Source: Bacteroidales bacterium UBA4243
GTDB taxonomy: Bacteria > Bacteroidota > Bacteroidia > Bacteroidales > F082
Length of the DNA: 17,610 nucleotides
Direction of reading: 5' to 3'
NCBI GenBank assembly: GCA_002396205.1
Contig: DGXB01000067.1
Span: 1-17,610 of the forward strand
This document shows positions 1 through 6,730 of the stretch, piece by piece. The notes under the pieces were generated by a model, which saw nothing but the letters and a program-made list of their open reading frames with translations, was not told the DNA's origin and made no database searches. The position numbers and the translations under genes were made by a program. Each line of letters starts with the position of its first letter. The stretch's first letter is position 1.

Positions 1-108
1 TTCCATGACCATATCATTAGGAATTGGACGGAAATGAACCACATTGCCCAGTATATCCAAAACAATCCTATGAAATGGGAATTTGATCGGTTTTATAAAA
101 AACGGTGA
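1..108 (+). CDS. REP-associated tyrosine transposase (RAYT, Y1/IS200-like), C-terminal fragment
   Basis: The first 36 codons read open in frame 1 and end at TGA. The 35 visible residues include FHDHIIRN near the edge and AQYIQNNPMKWEFD further on. The 'DHIIR' block and the 'YI..NP.KW..D' block are hallmarks of the C-terminal half of Y1 (HUH) transposases of the RAYT type, which are domesticated single-copy relatives of IS200/IS605 TnpA that nick REP palindromes. The start, the HUH histidines and most of the catalytic domain lie outside the window, so activity cannot be judged. The REP-like palindrome starting 11 bases after the stop is the arrangement expected for a RAYT and its substrate. 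Family assignment is fairly secure from the motif spacing. Confidence 0.8.
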   Translation, partial: FHDHIIRNWTEMNHIAQYIQNNPMKWEFDRFYKKR

Positions 109-118
109 TTTACATAAT

Positions 119-228
119 GCGGCTGCCCCAATGGGACAGCCCTACAACCCGCCGGATGGGTGTCGTCCCCGCGCGGGTCTGTAGGGCTGTCGTACCACGG
201 CAGCCGCAAAACGTACCCCGGCAGCCGC
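119..228. repeat. REP-like imperfect palindrome beside the RAYT gene
   Basis: Nested inverted repeats: GCGGCTGCC (119-127) pairs with GGCAGCCGC (199-207). GACAGCCCTACA (135-146) pairs with TGTAGGGCTGTC (180-191). ACCCGC (147-152) pairs with GCGGGT (173-178). A second GGCAGCCGC foot lies at 220-228. The whole can form a long stem with an internal loop, as REP/BIME units do. It lies between the RAYT stop and the secG terminator, so it is intergenic between converging genes. Function as a RAYT substrate is inferred from adjacency. Confidence 0.8.
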
Positions 229-232
229 AAAA
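191..232 (+). repeat. 21-bp tandem duplication of the REP foot
   Basis: Positions 191-211 and 212-232 are two consecutive 21-bp units that differ at one base (CGTACCAC versus CGTACCCC) and then share GGCAGCCGCAAAA. The duplication gives the REP-like element a spare right foot and looks like slippage or unequal exchange in the palindrome arm. Confidence 0.85.
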
Positions 233-256
233 ATATACCCCAGAAAATGAGAAACA

Positions 257-288
257 AAAAAAGAGGATGATCCTTCATCCTCTTTTTT
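257..288 (-). terminator. Rho-independent terminator of the pheT-secG operon
   Basis: AAGAGGATGA (261-270) pairs perfectly with TCATCCTCTT (275-284) around a TCCT loop. Runs of A on the left and T on the right make it usable in either direction. It lies about 30 bases past the secG stop and would end the minus-strand operon. It could also stop transcription coming from the RAYT side. Confidence 0.85.
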
Positions 289-319
289 CATCTGTTTTAT
301 GATTGTCTCTTTATTCTGC

Positions 320-676
320 TTATTCTGCCGGAGTCTCAGCCGGAGCGGCATCAGCAGGAGCCTCGGTGGGCATGGCAGCGGCGGGAGCCTCAGTCGAAGG
401 AAGGTTGGGAATCATGGTCTCAATTTCGCTTCGCGGCGTGCCCTCTTTTGAAGCCTTGGGAAGCGTGATGCTCGAAATGAGGCACAACACCACCAAGATG
501 CCAGCCATTGTCCATGTGGCTTTTTCGAGGAAATCGGTCGTCTGACGAACGCCCATCATCTGGTTGGCGCCACCGAAATTGGACACCAAACCGCCACCTT
601 TTGAATTCTGAACCAGAACGATCAATCCTAATAACACACTGACAATCAGGATTAAAATTACTACTAACGTGTACAT
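320..676 (-). CDS. secG: Preprotein translocase subunit SecG
   Basis: 118 residues. SecG is the small inner-membrane partner of SecYE that helps SecA-driven protein export. Two hydrophobic segments (about residues 2-22 and 53-75) flank the diagnostic cytoplasmic loop LVQNSKGGGLVSNFGG (about 20-35). The C-terminal tail of roughly 40 residues is low complexity, with Ala/Pro/Thr/Glu repeats of the APTEAPAD type, as often seen in Bacteroidota SecG. The start ATG lies 6 bases after the stop of the TPR gene upstream, so the two are co-transcribed and probably translationally coupled. It is the last gene of the operon, with the terminator at 257-288. Confidence 0.95.
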   Translation of the reverse strand: MYTLVVILILIVSVLLGLIVLVQNSKGGGLVSNFGGANQMMGVRQTTDFLEKATWTMAGILVVLCLISSITLPKASKEGTPRSEIETMIPNLPSTEAPAAAMPTEAPADAAPAETPAE

Positions 677-682
677 TTTTGT

Positions 683-1510
683 TTATTTAATTGTTTGACT
701 TTCTTTGCTTTCTTTCAAGCGTTCAATTTGGGCTGCAAAATAACGACTTTTTTCTGGATATTTCAAGCCTAATTTTTCATAAATTGATATTGCCTTCTCA
801 AAATACCCTTGTTTTTCGTAAATCTTTGCCAAAGTCTCGCTCACAATGTTCTCCTGGTCGATGATGCTGTTTTGGGCCACCGAGATAGGATTGTAGAATT
901 CCGCCTTGGGTCGCGAGATGCTGGGGTTTTCGAGTATGAATTTGTCTATCAGTTCTTTGCGTGAGAGTTTCTTGGGCTTGGGTTGCTCGGTTTCTTTCAG
1001 TTTCTTTTCTTCCTCAATCTCTCTCAAACGCTTGGCGATGATGGCTTTCAGTTCGTCGAGCGACTTGCGTTTTTCTTCGAGCAGGGCCATTTCGGCGGAG
1101 AGTTCTTCGTGGCTGCCACTGAGGTCGATTTCAGGGATGATAAACACTTTCTCGCGGATGATGCCGCTGCGTTGTTCTTCCTTGGGCTCGATGGACTGCA
1201 TCGACGAGAATACATTGTCGGTAGATGGCAACTCGTCGGGCAGGGCAGGCACTTCGGGCTCGCTCTCCCAACGGTGACGAGCGATGAGGGTGAACAGCCG
1301 CAACTTGTCGCGGTTGGGCATGATGGCTGCAGCGCGTCTCAGTTGGCTTTCATAACGGTCGTTGCCAGCGTTCTGGTAAGCTACGGCCAAAAGTGCTTGC
1401 CCGATGGCGAAATAGGGATGGTCGGCCACGAGCTGTTCCACCTCTTTCACGCTGTCGCCTTTCAGCCACTCTGGCCTTTTCATGTATCCTATCAGTTGCT
1501 TGCTGTCCAT
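683..1510 (-). CDS. TPR/coiled-coil protein of the lptE-secG cluster, function unknown
   Basis: 275 residues, with no signal peptide or membrane segment, so probably cytoplasmic. The N-terminal part (about 1-80) is helical and begins MDSKQLIGYMKRPEWL. A charged, Glu/Lys-rich region at about 133-180 is a likely coiled coil. The C-terminal end (about 222-268) holds a TPR-like pair, ETLAKIYEKQGYFEKAISIY followed by EKLGLKYPEKSRYFAAQIER. A protein of this build next to secG and lptE is a recurrent Bacteroidota arrangement, but I know of no demonstrated function. It is separated from lptE by a 73-base gap filled with short repeats, and its stop is 6 bases from secG. It could be a scaffold linked to secretion or envelope assembly; that is inference only. 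Confidence 0.85.
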   Translation of the reverse strand: MDSKQLIGYMKRPEWLKGDSVKEVEQLVADHPYFAIGQALLAVAYQNAGNDRYESQLRRAAAIMPNRDKLRLFTLIARHRWESEPEVPALPDELPSTDNVFSSMQSIEPKEEQRSGIIREKVFIIPEIDLSGSHEELSAEMALLEEKRKSLDELKAIIAKRLREIEEEKKLKETEQPKPKKLSRKELIDKFILENPSISRPKAEFYNPISVAQNSIIDQENIVSETLAKIYEKQGYFEKAISIYEKLGLKYPEKSRYFAAQIERLKESKESQTIK

Positions 1511-1515
1511 CTTTT

Positions 1516-1580
1516 CAGTTGCCAGTTGTTCAGTTGTTCAGTTGTTCAGTTTCCCCGCAGTCCCGTGTCCCGCAGTCCCG
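1516..1580. repeat. Short tandem repeats in the lptE-TPR gap
   Basis: Two repeat types lie side by side. An 8-bp unit CAGTTGTT occurs three times at 1523-1546, preceded by CAGTTGC at 1516-1522 and followed by the truncated copy CAGTT (1547-1551). Then CCCGCAGTCCCG occurs twice (1554-1565 and 1569-1580). They fill nearly all of the 73 bases between the lptE stop and the start of the next gene and would be transcribed as part of the operon message. Confidence 0.85.
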
Positions 1581-1583
1581 CGT

Positions 1584-2090
1584 CTACCAGTTTACCAATG
1601 CTTTGTTGAATATGTCTTCCACCAATTGGTCGATTATCGTGGCCGTCAGCGACTCTTGCACCGAGTTCAGGTCTTGGTTGCTGGGGTAGTCCTCGTAGCG
1701 CGAGAAGCTTTGCTCGAAGTCTTTGCTGTCGTCGATGCGGTTGCTGAAGCGTACTTTCACGGTGATGGTGAGACGGTTCATGGCAGCGGTCTGCCCTGTG
1801 ATGGCCACGGGATTGGTGCGGTAGTCGGTGATTTCGCCCTCAAATGTTAGGTCGCCACCGGCTTCCACCATATCCAACGTGGTTTGGTTGGTCATGGCAT
1901 CGCGCAAGGCGTTCGTAAGGTTGTTGCTCAGCATCGGGTTGACGAGTTGGGCATGGTTGGGGAAGTAGTCCACCGAGACGGTCTTGGCCTCGGCGGGTAT
2001 CGAAGCGCCCGAGAACGAATAAATGCCGCAGCTGTGGCCGAAGAAGGCCAATGACAGAACCAAAATCGCTATTTTCACCCAATGCTTCAT
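1584..2090 (-). CDS. lptE: LptE-family LPS-assembly lipoprotein
   Basis: 168 residues. LptE is the outer-membrane lipoprotein that plugs LptD and helps insert lipopolysaccharide into the outer leaflet. The N-terminus is a type II signal with lipobox FGHSC (Cys21), then GIYSFSGASIP, typical of the Bacteroidota LptE family. The rest alternates short strands and helices (DAMTNQT, GEITDYRTNPV, LTITVKVRF), as in the family. The ATG overlaps the stop of the sigma-54 activator by four bases (ATGA), so translation is coupled. The length is normal. No lptD is in the window. Confidence 0.9.
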   Translation of the reverse strand: MKHWVKIAILVLSLAFFGHSCGIYSFSGASIPAEAKTVSVDYFPNHAQLVNPMLSNNLTNALRDAMTNQTTLDMVEAGGDLTFEGEITDYRTNPVAITGQTAAMNRLTITVKVRFSNRIDDSKDFEQSFSRYEDYPSNQDLNSVQESLTATIIDQLVEDIFNKALVNW

Positions 2091-3325
2091 AGGTCGATGC
2101 CGTATTCGTTGATTTTCCTGTATAAGGTGCGCTCGCTGATGCCCAAGGCCTTGGCTGCGTCTTTGCGTTTGCCGCGATGGGTTTCCAATGCCTTGATGAT
2201 CATCTCTTTCTCGTGGTGCTCAAGCGAAAGGCTCTCAGGCGCTGAGCCTGTCGAAGCGCCATAATGGGTCTCCTCGGCGGGGACGAACTCGGCAAACTCC
2301 TGTTCGGCTTCTTCGGGTTCGCTCTGGCTGACGCGGGTCACGACGGTGTTTCCGATTTGGGTGACGGGGTTGGCTTGCATGTAGTTAGGCTCCATCGGGC
2401 GGTTGCCACTCATGTTGTTGACCTGGGCGCGCAGCTCGGCGATGTCTTTCTTCATGTCGAAGAGCACGCGGTAGAGCAGGTCGCGCTCCGACATGCCGTC
2501 GGGCGTGTCCTCGCGGGGCAGGAGCATGGGCAAGGCGCTTTGCACACGGTTGGGCAGGTATTTGGCCAAGGTCTCCGCCGTAATGTTGCGCTCGGTCTCC
2601 ATGATGGAGATTTGCTCGGTGACATTCTTCAGCTGGCGCACGTTGCCGTCCCAACGGTAGTTTTCGAGCATCTTGACGGCATCGGGCGTCAGGGTGATGG
2701 CAGGGATGTGGTTGCGTTCGGCGAAGTCGGTGGCGAATTTGCGGAACAGCAACGGGATGTCGGCCTTCCGCTCGCGCAAGGCGGGGATGTGGATCGGGAT
2801 GGTGTTCAGACGATAGTACAAATCCTCGCGGAAACGGCCTTTCTCGATGGCCAAGGGCAGGTCGACGTTGGTGGCGGCCACAATCCTGACATCGGTCTTC
2901 ATCACCTTGTTGCCGCCTACGCGGATGAACTCACCGTTTTCGAGCACGCGCAAAAGCCTCGCTTGGGTGGAAAGCGGCAGTTCGCCGACCTCGTCCAAGA
3001 ACAAGGTGCCTTTGTCGGCTATCTCGAAGTAGCCCTTGCGCTCGTTGACGGCCCCCGTGAACGAGCCTTTCTCGTGGCCAAACAGTTCAGAGTCAATGGT
3101 TCCCTCGGGGATGGCGCCGCAGTTGACGGCGAAATATTGGCCGTGTTTGCGGGCACTGTTTTGGTGGATGATCTTCGGAAACACGTCCTTGCCCGTGCCG
3201 CTCTCGCCCGTGATGAGCACGGTGAGGTCGGTGGCGGCCACTTGCGCGGCGATGCCGATGGCACGGTCCAACTCAGGGTCGGTGCCGATGATGCCGAAGG
3301 TCCGTTTTATTGCTTGTACGTCCAT
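2087..3325 (-). CDS. Sigma-54-dependent AAA+ transcriptional activator with Fis-type HTH, no receiver domain
   Basis: 412 residues. The protein starts directly with an AAA+ sigma-54 interaction domain (about 10-240): Walker A GESGTGKD (40-47), GSFTGA loop (87-92), Walker B LFLDE (108-112), AATN sensor I (150-153), and FREDLYYRLN with the arginine finger (165-174). A low-complexity Glu/Pro-rich linker (about 270-375) leads to a Fis-like helix-turn-helix, RKDAAKALGISERTLYRK (387-404). There is no N-terminal receiver, GAF or PAS domain, so it is PspF-like in build and its signal must come from a partner or from its level. The loop reads GSFTGA rather than the usual GAFTGA, a tolerated variant. 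The ATG shares one base with the pheT stop (TAATG), and lptE follows with a 4-base overlap. It may act on distant sigma-54 promoters. Confidence 0.93.
   Translation of the reverse strand: MDVQAIKRTFGIIGTDPELDRAIGIAAQVAATDLTVLITGESGTGKDVFPKIIHQNSARKHGQYFAVNCGAIPEGTIDSELFGHEKGSFTGAVNERKGYFEIADKGTLFLDEVGELPLSTQARLLRVLENGEFIRVGGNKVMKTDVRIVAATNVDLPLAIEKGRFREDLYYRLNTIPIHIPALRERKADIPLLFRKFATDFAERNHIPAITLTPDAVKMLENYRWDGNVRQLKNVTEQISIMETERNITAETLAKYLPNRVQSALPMLLPREDTPDGMSERDLLYRVLFDMKKDIAELRAQVNNMSGNRPMEPNYMQANPVTQIGNTVVTRVSQSEPEEAEQEFAEFVPAEETHYGASTGSAPESLSLEHHEKEMIIKALETHRGKRKDAAKALGISERTLYRKINEYGIDL
2238..2260. repeat. REP-like palindrome inside the activator gene
   Basis: GGCGCT (2238-2243) and AGCGCC (2255-2260) flank GAGCCTGTCGA. 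Read on the minus strand, the core is CTTCGACAGGCTCAG, a motif I recognise as recurring in dispersed bacterial repeats. Here it lies in frame and encodes GASTGSAP in the unstructured linker between the AAA+ and HTH domains. Recognition of the repeat family is from memory. Confidence 0.55.
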
Positions 3326-5793
3326 TATCTCAAAACTCCTCCCAACTGCTGTTCAAACGCGCCCTGAATCTTCCCCATCGTCTTCTCAATCACTTTGTCG
3401 GTGAGGGTGGTGGTGGGCGACATCAGCACGAAGCTCATGGCGTATTGTTTCTTGCCTGCCGGAATCTTCTCGCCTTCGTAGACGTCGAAGAGGCTCATCG
3501 ACTGTAGGATCTTGGTCTCGGCGGCCATGGCCACTTTCTTGACCTCGGCGAAGGTGACGTTCTTGTCGAAAATCATGGCTAAGTCGCGGCGCACGGCGGG
3601 GAACTTCGACAGCGGTTCGAAGTGCACTTCCTTGGCCTTGGCCAAGCATTGCATCATCAGCGTCCAGTTGAAGGTGGCATAGTAGACGTCTTTCTTCAGG
3701 TCGAAGTGCTTCAAGGTCTTCTTGCTGAGTTTGCCAAGGGTGACAATCTCTTGTTCGTCAATGCAATAGGTGGTCGCATAGTCGAAATGGGGCTGGTCGC
3801 ATTCCTTGGCTTCGAGCTTGTTGAAATCGAACTTGAAGTGGTTCAAGACACCCATGACGTATTCCTTCAGGTCGAAGTAGTCGACGGGCTTGTTTTGGTT
3901 GCTCCACAGCTCGGCTTGCTTGTTGCCGGTGAGGAAGAGGTCGAGGCAGGTGTGCTCGCTATAGGGCTTGAGGGGCTGCGTCTCGTCGCCGACTTGCGTT
4001 GCGTCGAAGAAGTAGACGTTGCCGAACTCGAAGAACTTCATGTCGCAGACCTTGCGGTTCTGGTTGAAGGCGATGCTCTCCAAGCCGCCCCACATCAGGG
4101 TCTGACGCATCACGTTGAGGTCGCTGCTCAAAGGATTCAGAATCTTAACGTTCCTTGCAGGGTCGAAGGCGGGGAAGGCCTCGCTGTAGGCTGCCTTGGT
4201 GAGCGAGTTGTTCATGATCTCGTAGAAACCGTTGGCCACCAGCATGTCGCTGATCTTCTGCTGCATCTTGTCGGCATCGGGCTTCGCGGCACGGCTGATG
4301 GAGGCATGCACACGGCTCGGGATTTCGATGTTGTCGTAGCCATAGATGCGCAGGATTTCTTCCACCACGTCGGCGGGACGGGTCACGTCGACCTTGCTGG
4401 TGTGAATGTCCACAACAACATGCTCGTCGTTTTGCTCAACGACTTGGCATTCAAGGCTTTTCAGTATGTTGACGGCTTGGACCGGGTCGATGACCTTGCC
4501 GGCCACTTTGTTCAGGTAGTCGAATTTCAAATCGACGCGGGCAGGGGTGAAGTCGCCGTGCTGCACGTCCTTGATTTCGGAAGAAATCGTTCCACCGGCC
4601 AACTCCTTTATTAATAAGGCCGCGCGTTTCAGGGCGAAGAGGGTGATGTTGGGGTCGGCGCCGCGCTCGTAGCGGAACGAGGCGTCGGTTTGCAGGCCGT
4701 GGTATTTGGCCGTCTTGCGGATGCTGGTGGGGTTGAAGTAGGCGCTTTCGAGGAAGACGTTGGTGGTTTCCATCGTTACGCCCGACTTCTGTCCGCCAAA
4801 CACGCCCGCGATGCACATGGGTTCTTCGGCGTTGCAAATCATCAGGTTGCGGCTGTTGAGCTTGCGCTCCACACCGTCCAAGGTGACGAAAGGCGTGCCT
4901 TCGGGCAGGCATTTCACCACGACCTTCTTGCCCGTGATCTTGTCGGCGTCGAAGGCATGGAGGGGTTGGCCCACTTCCATCAGGACGAAGTTGGTGATGT
5001 CGACGATGTTGTTGATGCTGCGGAGGCCGACGGCGGCAAGGCGGTTCTTGAGCCAGGCCGGCGACTCGCCCACTTTCACTCCGCTGATGGTCACGCCCGA
5101 ATAGCGCGGGCAGGCTATGGTGTCCTCGACGACCACTTCAACGTCGTTGTCGTGGTTTTCCACCTTAAAGTCGTCGACCGAGGGGCGGATGAGGTGGTAT
5201 TTCGTGGTGTTCTCGCGCTGGTTGAGGGCGGCCACGAGGTCGCGGGCCGAGCCGATGTGCGAGGTGGCGTCGCTGCGGTTGGCGGTGAGGCCGATTTCGA
5301 AGGTATAATCCTCTTCCACAGGGAAATAGAACGAGGCGGGCTTGCCCACTTCATAGTCGTCGGGCAGCACCATGATGCCGTCGTGCGAGGTGCCGAGTTG
5401 CAGCTCGTCCTCGGCGCAAATCATGCCTTCCGAGACCTCGCCACGGATCTTGCCTTTCTTGATGGTGATGTGTTCGTCGCCAATCCAAAGTTCGGTGCCG
5501 ATGGTGGCCACGAGCACCTTTTGTCCGGCAGCCACGTTGGGTGCGCCGCACACGATGTGCAGCGGTTCCTCGCCACCCACGTCGACGGTGGTGATGTGGA
5601 GGTGGTCGGAGTTGGGATGGTCTATGCAAGTGAGCACCTTGCCCACGACGACACCTTTCAGTGCGCCTTTCACCGACTCAAAACGTTCCAAGTCTTCCAC
5701 TTCGAGGCCCGTGGAGGTGAGCAGTTCGCCGACTTTCTCGGCCAGATATTCGCAGTTGACGTATTGTTTCAACCAGTTGTAGGAGATTTTCAT
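3325..5793 (-). CDS. pheT: Phenylalanine-tRNA ligase, beta subunit
   Basis: 822 residues, the normal length for bacterial PheT. With PheS it forms the alpha2-beta2 enzyme that charges tRNA-Phe; pheS is not in the window. Domain order is standard. The N-terminal MKISYNWLKQYV is followed by an EMAP/OB-fold tRNA-binding domain (about 40-150, with HPNSDHLHI and VCGAPNV). The B1 core contains EIGLTANRSDATSHIGSARD (166-185). The B3/B4 editing region follows (with VGQPLHAFDADKI), then the B5 helical domain around TPARVDLKFDYL. The C-terminal FDX-ACB domain holds FEPLSKFPAVRRDLAMIFD. It is the first gene of the minus-strand operon. Its leader carries two hairpins (5834-5879) downstream of a probable -7 element, so attenuation-type control is possible though no T-box or leader peptide was recognised. 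Confidence 0.97.
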   Translation of the reverse strand: MKISYNWLKQYVNCEYLAEKVGELLTSTGLEVEDLERFESVKGALKGVVVGKVLTCIDHPNSDHLHITTVDVGGEEPLHIVCGAPNVAAGQKVLVATIGTELWIGDEHITIKKGKIRGEVSEGMICAEDELQLGTSHDGIMVLPDDYEVGKPASFYFPVEEDYTFEIGLTANRSDATSHIGSARDLVAALNQRENTTKYHLIRPSVDDFKVENHDNDVEVVVEDTIACPRYSGVTISGVKVGESPAWLKNRLAAVGLRSINNIVDITNFVLMEVGQPLHAFDADKITGKKVVVKCLPEGTPFVTLDGVERKLNSRNLMICNAEEPMCIAGVFGGQKSGVTMETTNVFLESAYFNPTSIRKTAKYHGLQTDASFRYERGADPNITLFALKRAALLIKELAGGTISSEIKDVQHGDFTPARVDLKFDYLNKVAGKVIDPVQAVNILKSLECQVVEQNDEHVVVDIHTSKVDVTRPADVVEEILRIYGYDNIEIPSRVHASISRAAKPDADKMQQKISDMLVANGFYEIMNNSLTKAAYSEAFPAFDPARNVKILNPLSSDLNVMRQTLMWGGLESIAFNQNRKVCDMKFFEFGNVYFFDATQVGDETQPLKPYSEHTCLDLFLTGNKQAELWSNQNKPVDYFDLKEYVMGVLNHFKFDFNKLEAKECDQPHFDYATTYCIDEQEIVTLGKLSKKTLKHFDLKKDVYYATFNWTLMMQCLAKAKEVHFEPLSKFPAVRRDLAMIFDKNVTFAEVKKVAMAAETKILQSMSLFDVYEGEKIPAGKKQYAMSFVLMSPTTTLTDKVIEKTMGKIQGAFEQQLGGVLR

Positions 5794-5833
5794 TTTATTG
5801 TATTTATTTAATTTTCAATTTATTTCATTGTCG

Positions 5834-5879
5834 CAAACTGCGTCCCGCAGTTTGAAAATGGAACTACGGAAGTAGTTCC
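5834..5879 (-). promoter_or_regulatory. Two perfect hairpins in the pheT leader
   Basis: CAAACTGCG (5834-5842) pairs with CGCAGTTTG (5846-5854) around TCC. GGAACTAC (5860-5867) pairs with GTAGTTCC (5872-5879) around GGAA. Both are perfect and only 5 bases apart, and they would lie in the 5' untranslated region of pheT about 40-85 bases before its ATG. Neither has a T-tract in the minus-strand direction, so simple termination is unlikely. They could be RNA control elements or dispersed palindromes. Confidence 0.6.
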
Positions 5880-5893
5880 CGACCATGAAGCCG

Positions 5894-5901
5894 CAAAGAT
5901 A
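5894..5901 (-). promoter_or_regulatory. pheT: Probable -7 element of the pheT operon promoter
   Basis: Read on the minus strand this is TATCTTTG, a match to the Bacteroidota -7 consensus TAnnTTTG. It lies about 100 bases before the pheT ATG. No -33 TTTG is seen at the usual distance; the nearest TTTG (5913-5916) is only 11 bases away, so the call rests on the -7 alone. Confidence 0.45.
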
Positions 5902-5953
5902 CGAAAAACTGACAAAATGGCACGAAGATTTCTTCTTCAAAAATTGCGAAAAC

Positions 5954-6051
5954 TCAAAAAAGTGTGTTTTTTGTGTTGCAATAACCTCAAAAACGTGTAA
6001 TTTAAAGTCAAAAACGTGAAAAATAGGCTGCTTGTTAACCTCAAAAACGTG
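5954..6051. repeat. Array of four 11-bp direct repeats TCAAAAACGTG
   Basis: Copies start at 5954 (TCAAAAAAGTG, one mismatch), 5987, 6008 and 6041, so the start-to-start spacings are 33, 21 and 33. The copies at 5987 and 6041 extend leftward to a shared AACC. The array fills the centre of the 458-base gap between the divergent pheT and DUF2975 genes, between their probable promoters. Spacings of two and about three helical turns suggest binding sites on one DNA face. The spacings are also multiples of three, so a repetitive minus-strand peptide (TFLRL-type) is a rival reading. Confidence 0.75.
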
Positions 6052-6193
6052 AAATTATCTCTCAACGCCATTTGTGCTGCATGACGGCGACGTGAAAGAG
6101 GAGAATGACATCGTTTATCTGCCTCTATACATGGCATCTTTGCTGTGATTTCTTGGTTTCTGGGAAATAATTCAAAAATTTCATCAAAAATAT

Positions 6194-6223
6194 ATTGTAA
6201 TTCGATAATTATTTGTAATTTTG
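6194..6223 (+). promoter_or_regulatory. Promoter of the DUF2975-HTH unit
   Basis: TAATTTTG (6216-6223) matches the Bacteroidota -7 consensus, with ATTG (6194-6197) as a weak -33 and an 18-base spacer. The transcript would start near 6230, giving a leader of about 20 bases before the ATG at 6252. Confidence 0.6.
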
Positions 6224-6251
6224 CAGCGTTTAACCCTAAATACTACAAACT

Positions 6252-6725
6252 ATGAAAGACAAAACCTTGAAAAACATTCGTTCGTGTTGCTATTTCGCCT
6301 TGGCCTTTTGCGTTATTTGGGCTGGCGTTACAGTGCGTTACCTCATTGCCGATGTGTTGGGATACGACTCTTGGGCACGGCCTATAGATTGGTCTGAAAG
6401 CACAGTATTAAAAATGATCATGCTCACTTTATACATAGTGGGTGCGATTTCTATGATTGGCTTGTGCATCAAAGCGGTATTGAATACGCTTAAGGGGCTT
6501 CGTGAAAACACGGTGTTCCCAAAAAGCAATGTCAAGTTGATGTTTTGGATTGCCTTGGCTGATTTTGTCTACCTTTTGGGATTCAGTAATTTAAGTGTCC
6601 TTTGGAACGACATCTTGTTCCAGCTTCCGCACAATGTCTTCGTCACCCCTTTCTTCCTGCTCTTCTTCGCCTTCATGTACAAAGTGGCCGCCGATGCGGT
6701 GGAGGAAAACAACTTAACCGTCTGA
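6252..6725 (+). CDS. DUF2975-family membrane protein
   Basis: 157 residues with four predicted membrane segments (about 11-33, 55-78, 95-113 and 128-146) and the family-typical loop GLRENTVFPKSNVKLMF (82-98) between the second and third. DUF2975 proteins are small integral membrane proteins of unknown biochemical role. They commonly lie next to a small Cro/C1-type HTH regulator of the YozG/HTH_26 type, which is exactly the next gene here. The pair is often thought to be a regulator with a membrane partner, by analogy with other HTH plus small membrane protein pairs. In this window the two genes are separated by a 136-bp palindromic element rather than being adjacent. It has its own promoter at 6194-6223. 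Confidence 0.85.
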   Translation: MKDKTLKNIRSCCYFALAFCVIWAGVTVRYLIADVLGYDSWARPIDWSESTVLKMIMLTLYIVGAISMIGLCIKAVLNTLKGLRENTVFPKSNVKLMFWIALADFVYLLGFSNLSVLWNDILFQLPHNVFVTPFFLLFFAFMYKVAADAVEENNLTV

Positions 6726-6730
6726 TTATG

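Noticed and set aside
2264..3367. A 367-codon plus-strand frame opposite the sigma-54 activator
   Set aside because: It is antisense to a gene with every AAA+ and HTH motif in place, and has shadow-type composition with no recognisable domain.
4690..5811. Long plus-strand frames opposite pheT (also 3622-4614)
   Set aside because: PheT is unambiguous across the whole stretch; these frames show no motif or start signal.
5954..6051. Possible CRISPR array
   Set aside because: Repeats are only 11 bp, spacings alternate 33/21/33, intervening sequences are short and AT-rich, and there are no cas genes.
5937..6137. A 66-codon minus-strand frame with repeated TFLRL-type units
   Set aside because: It follows directly from the 11-bp repeat array being spaced in multiples of three. 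It has no ribosome site or promoter of its own, so it is kept only as an alternative reading of that array.
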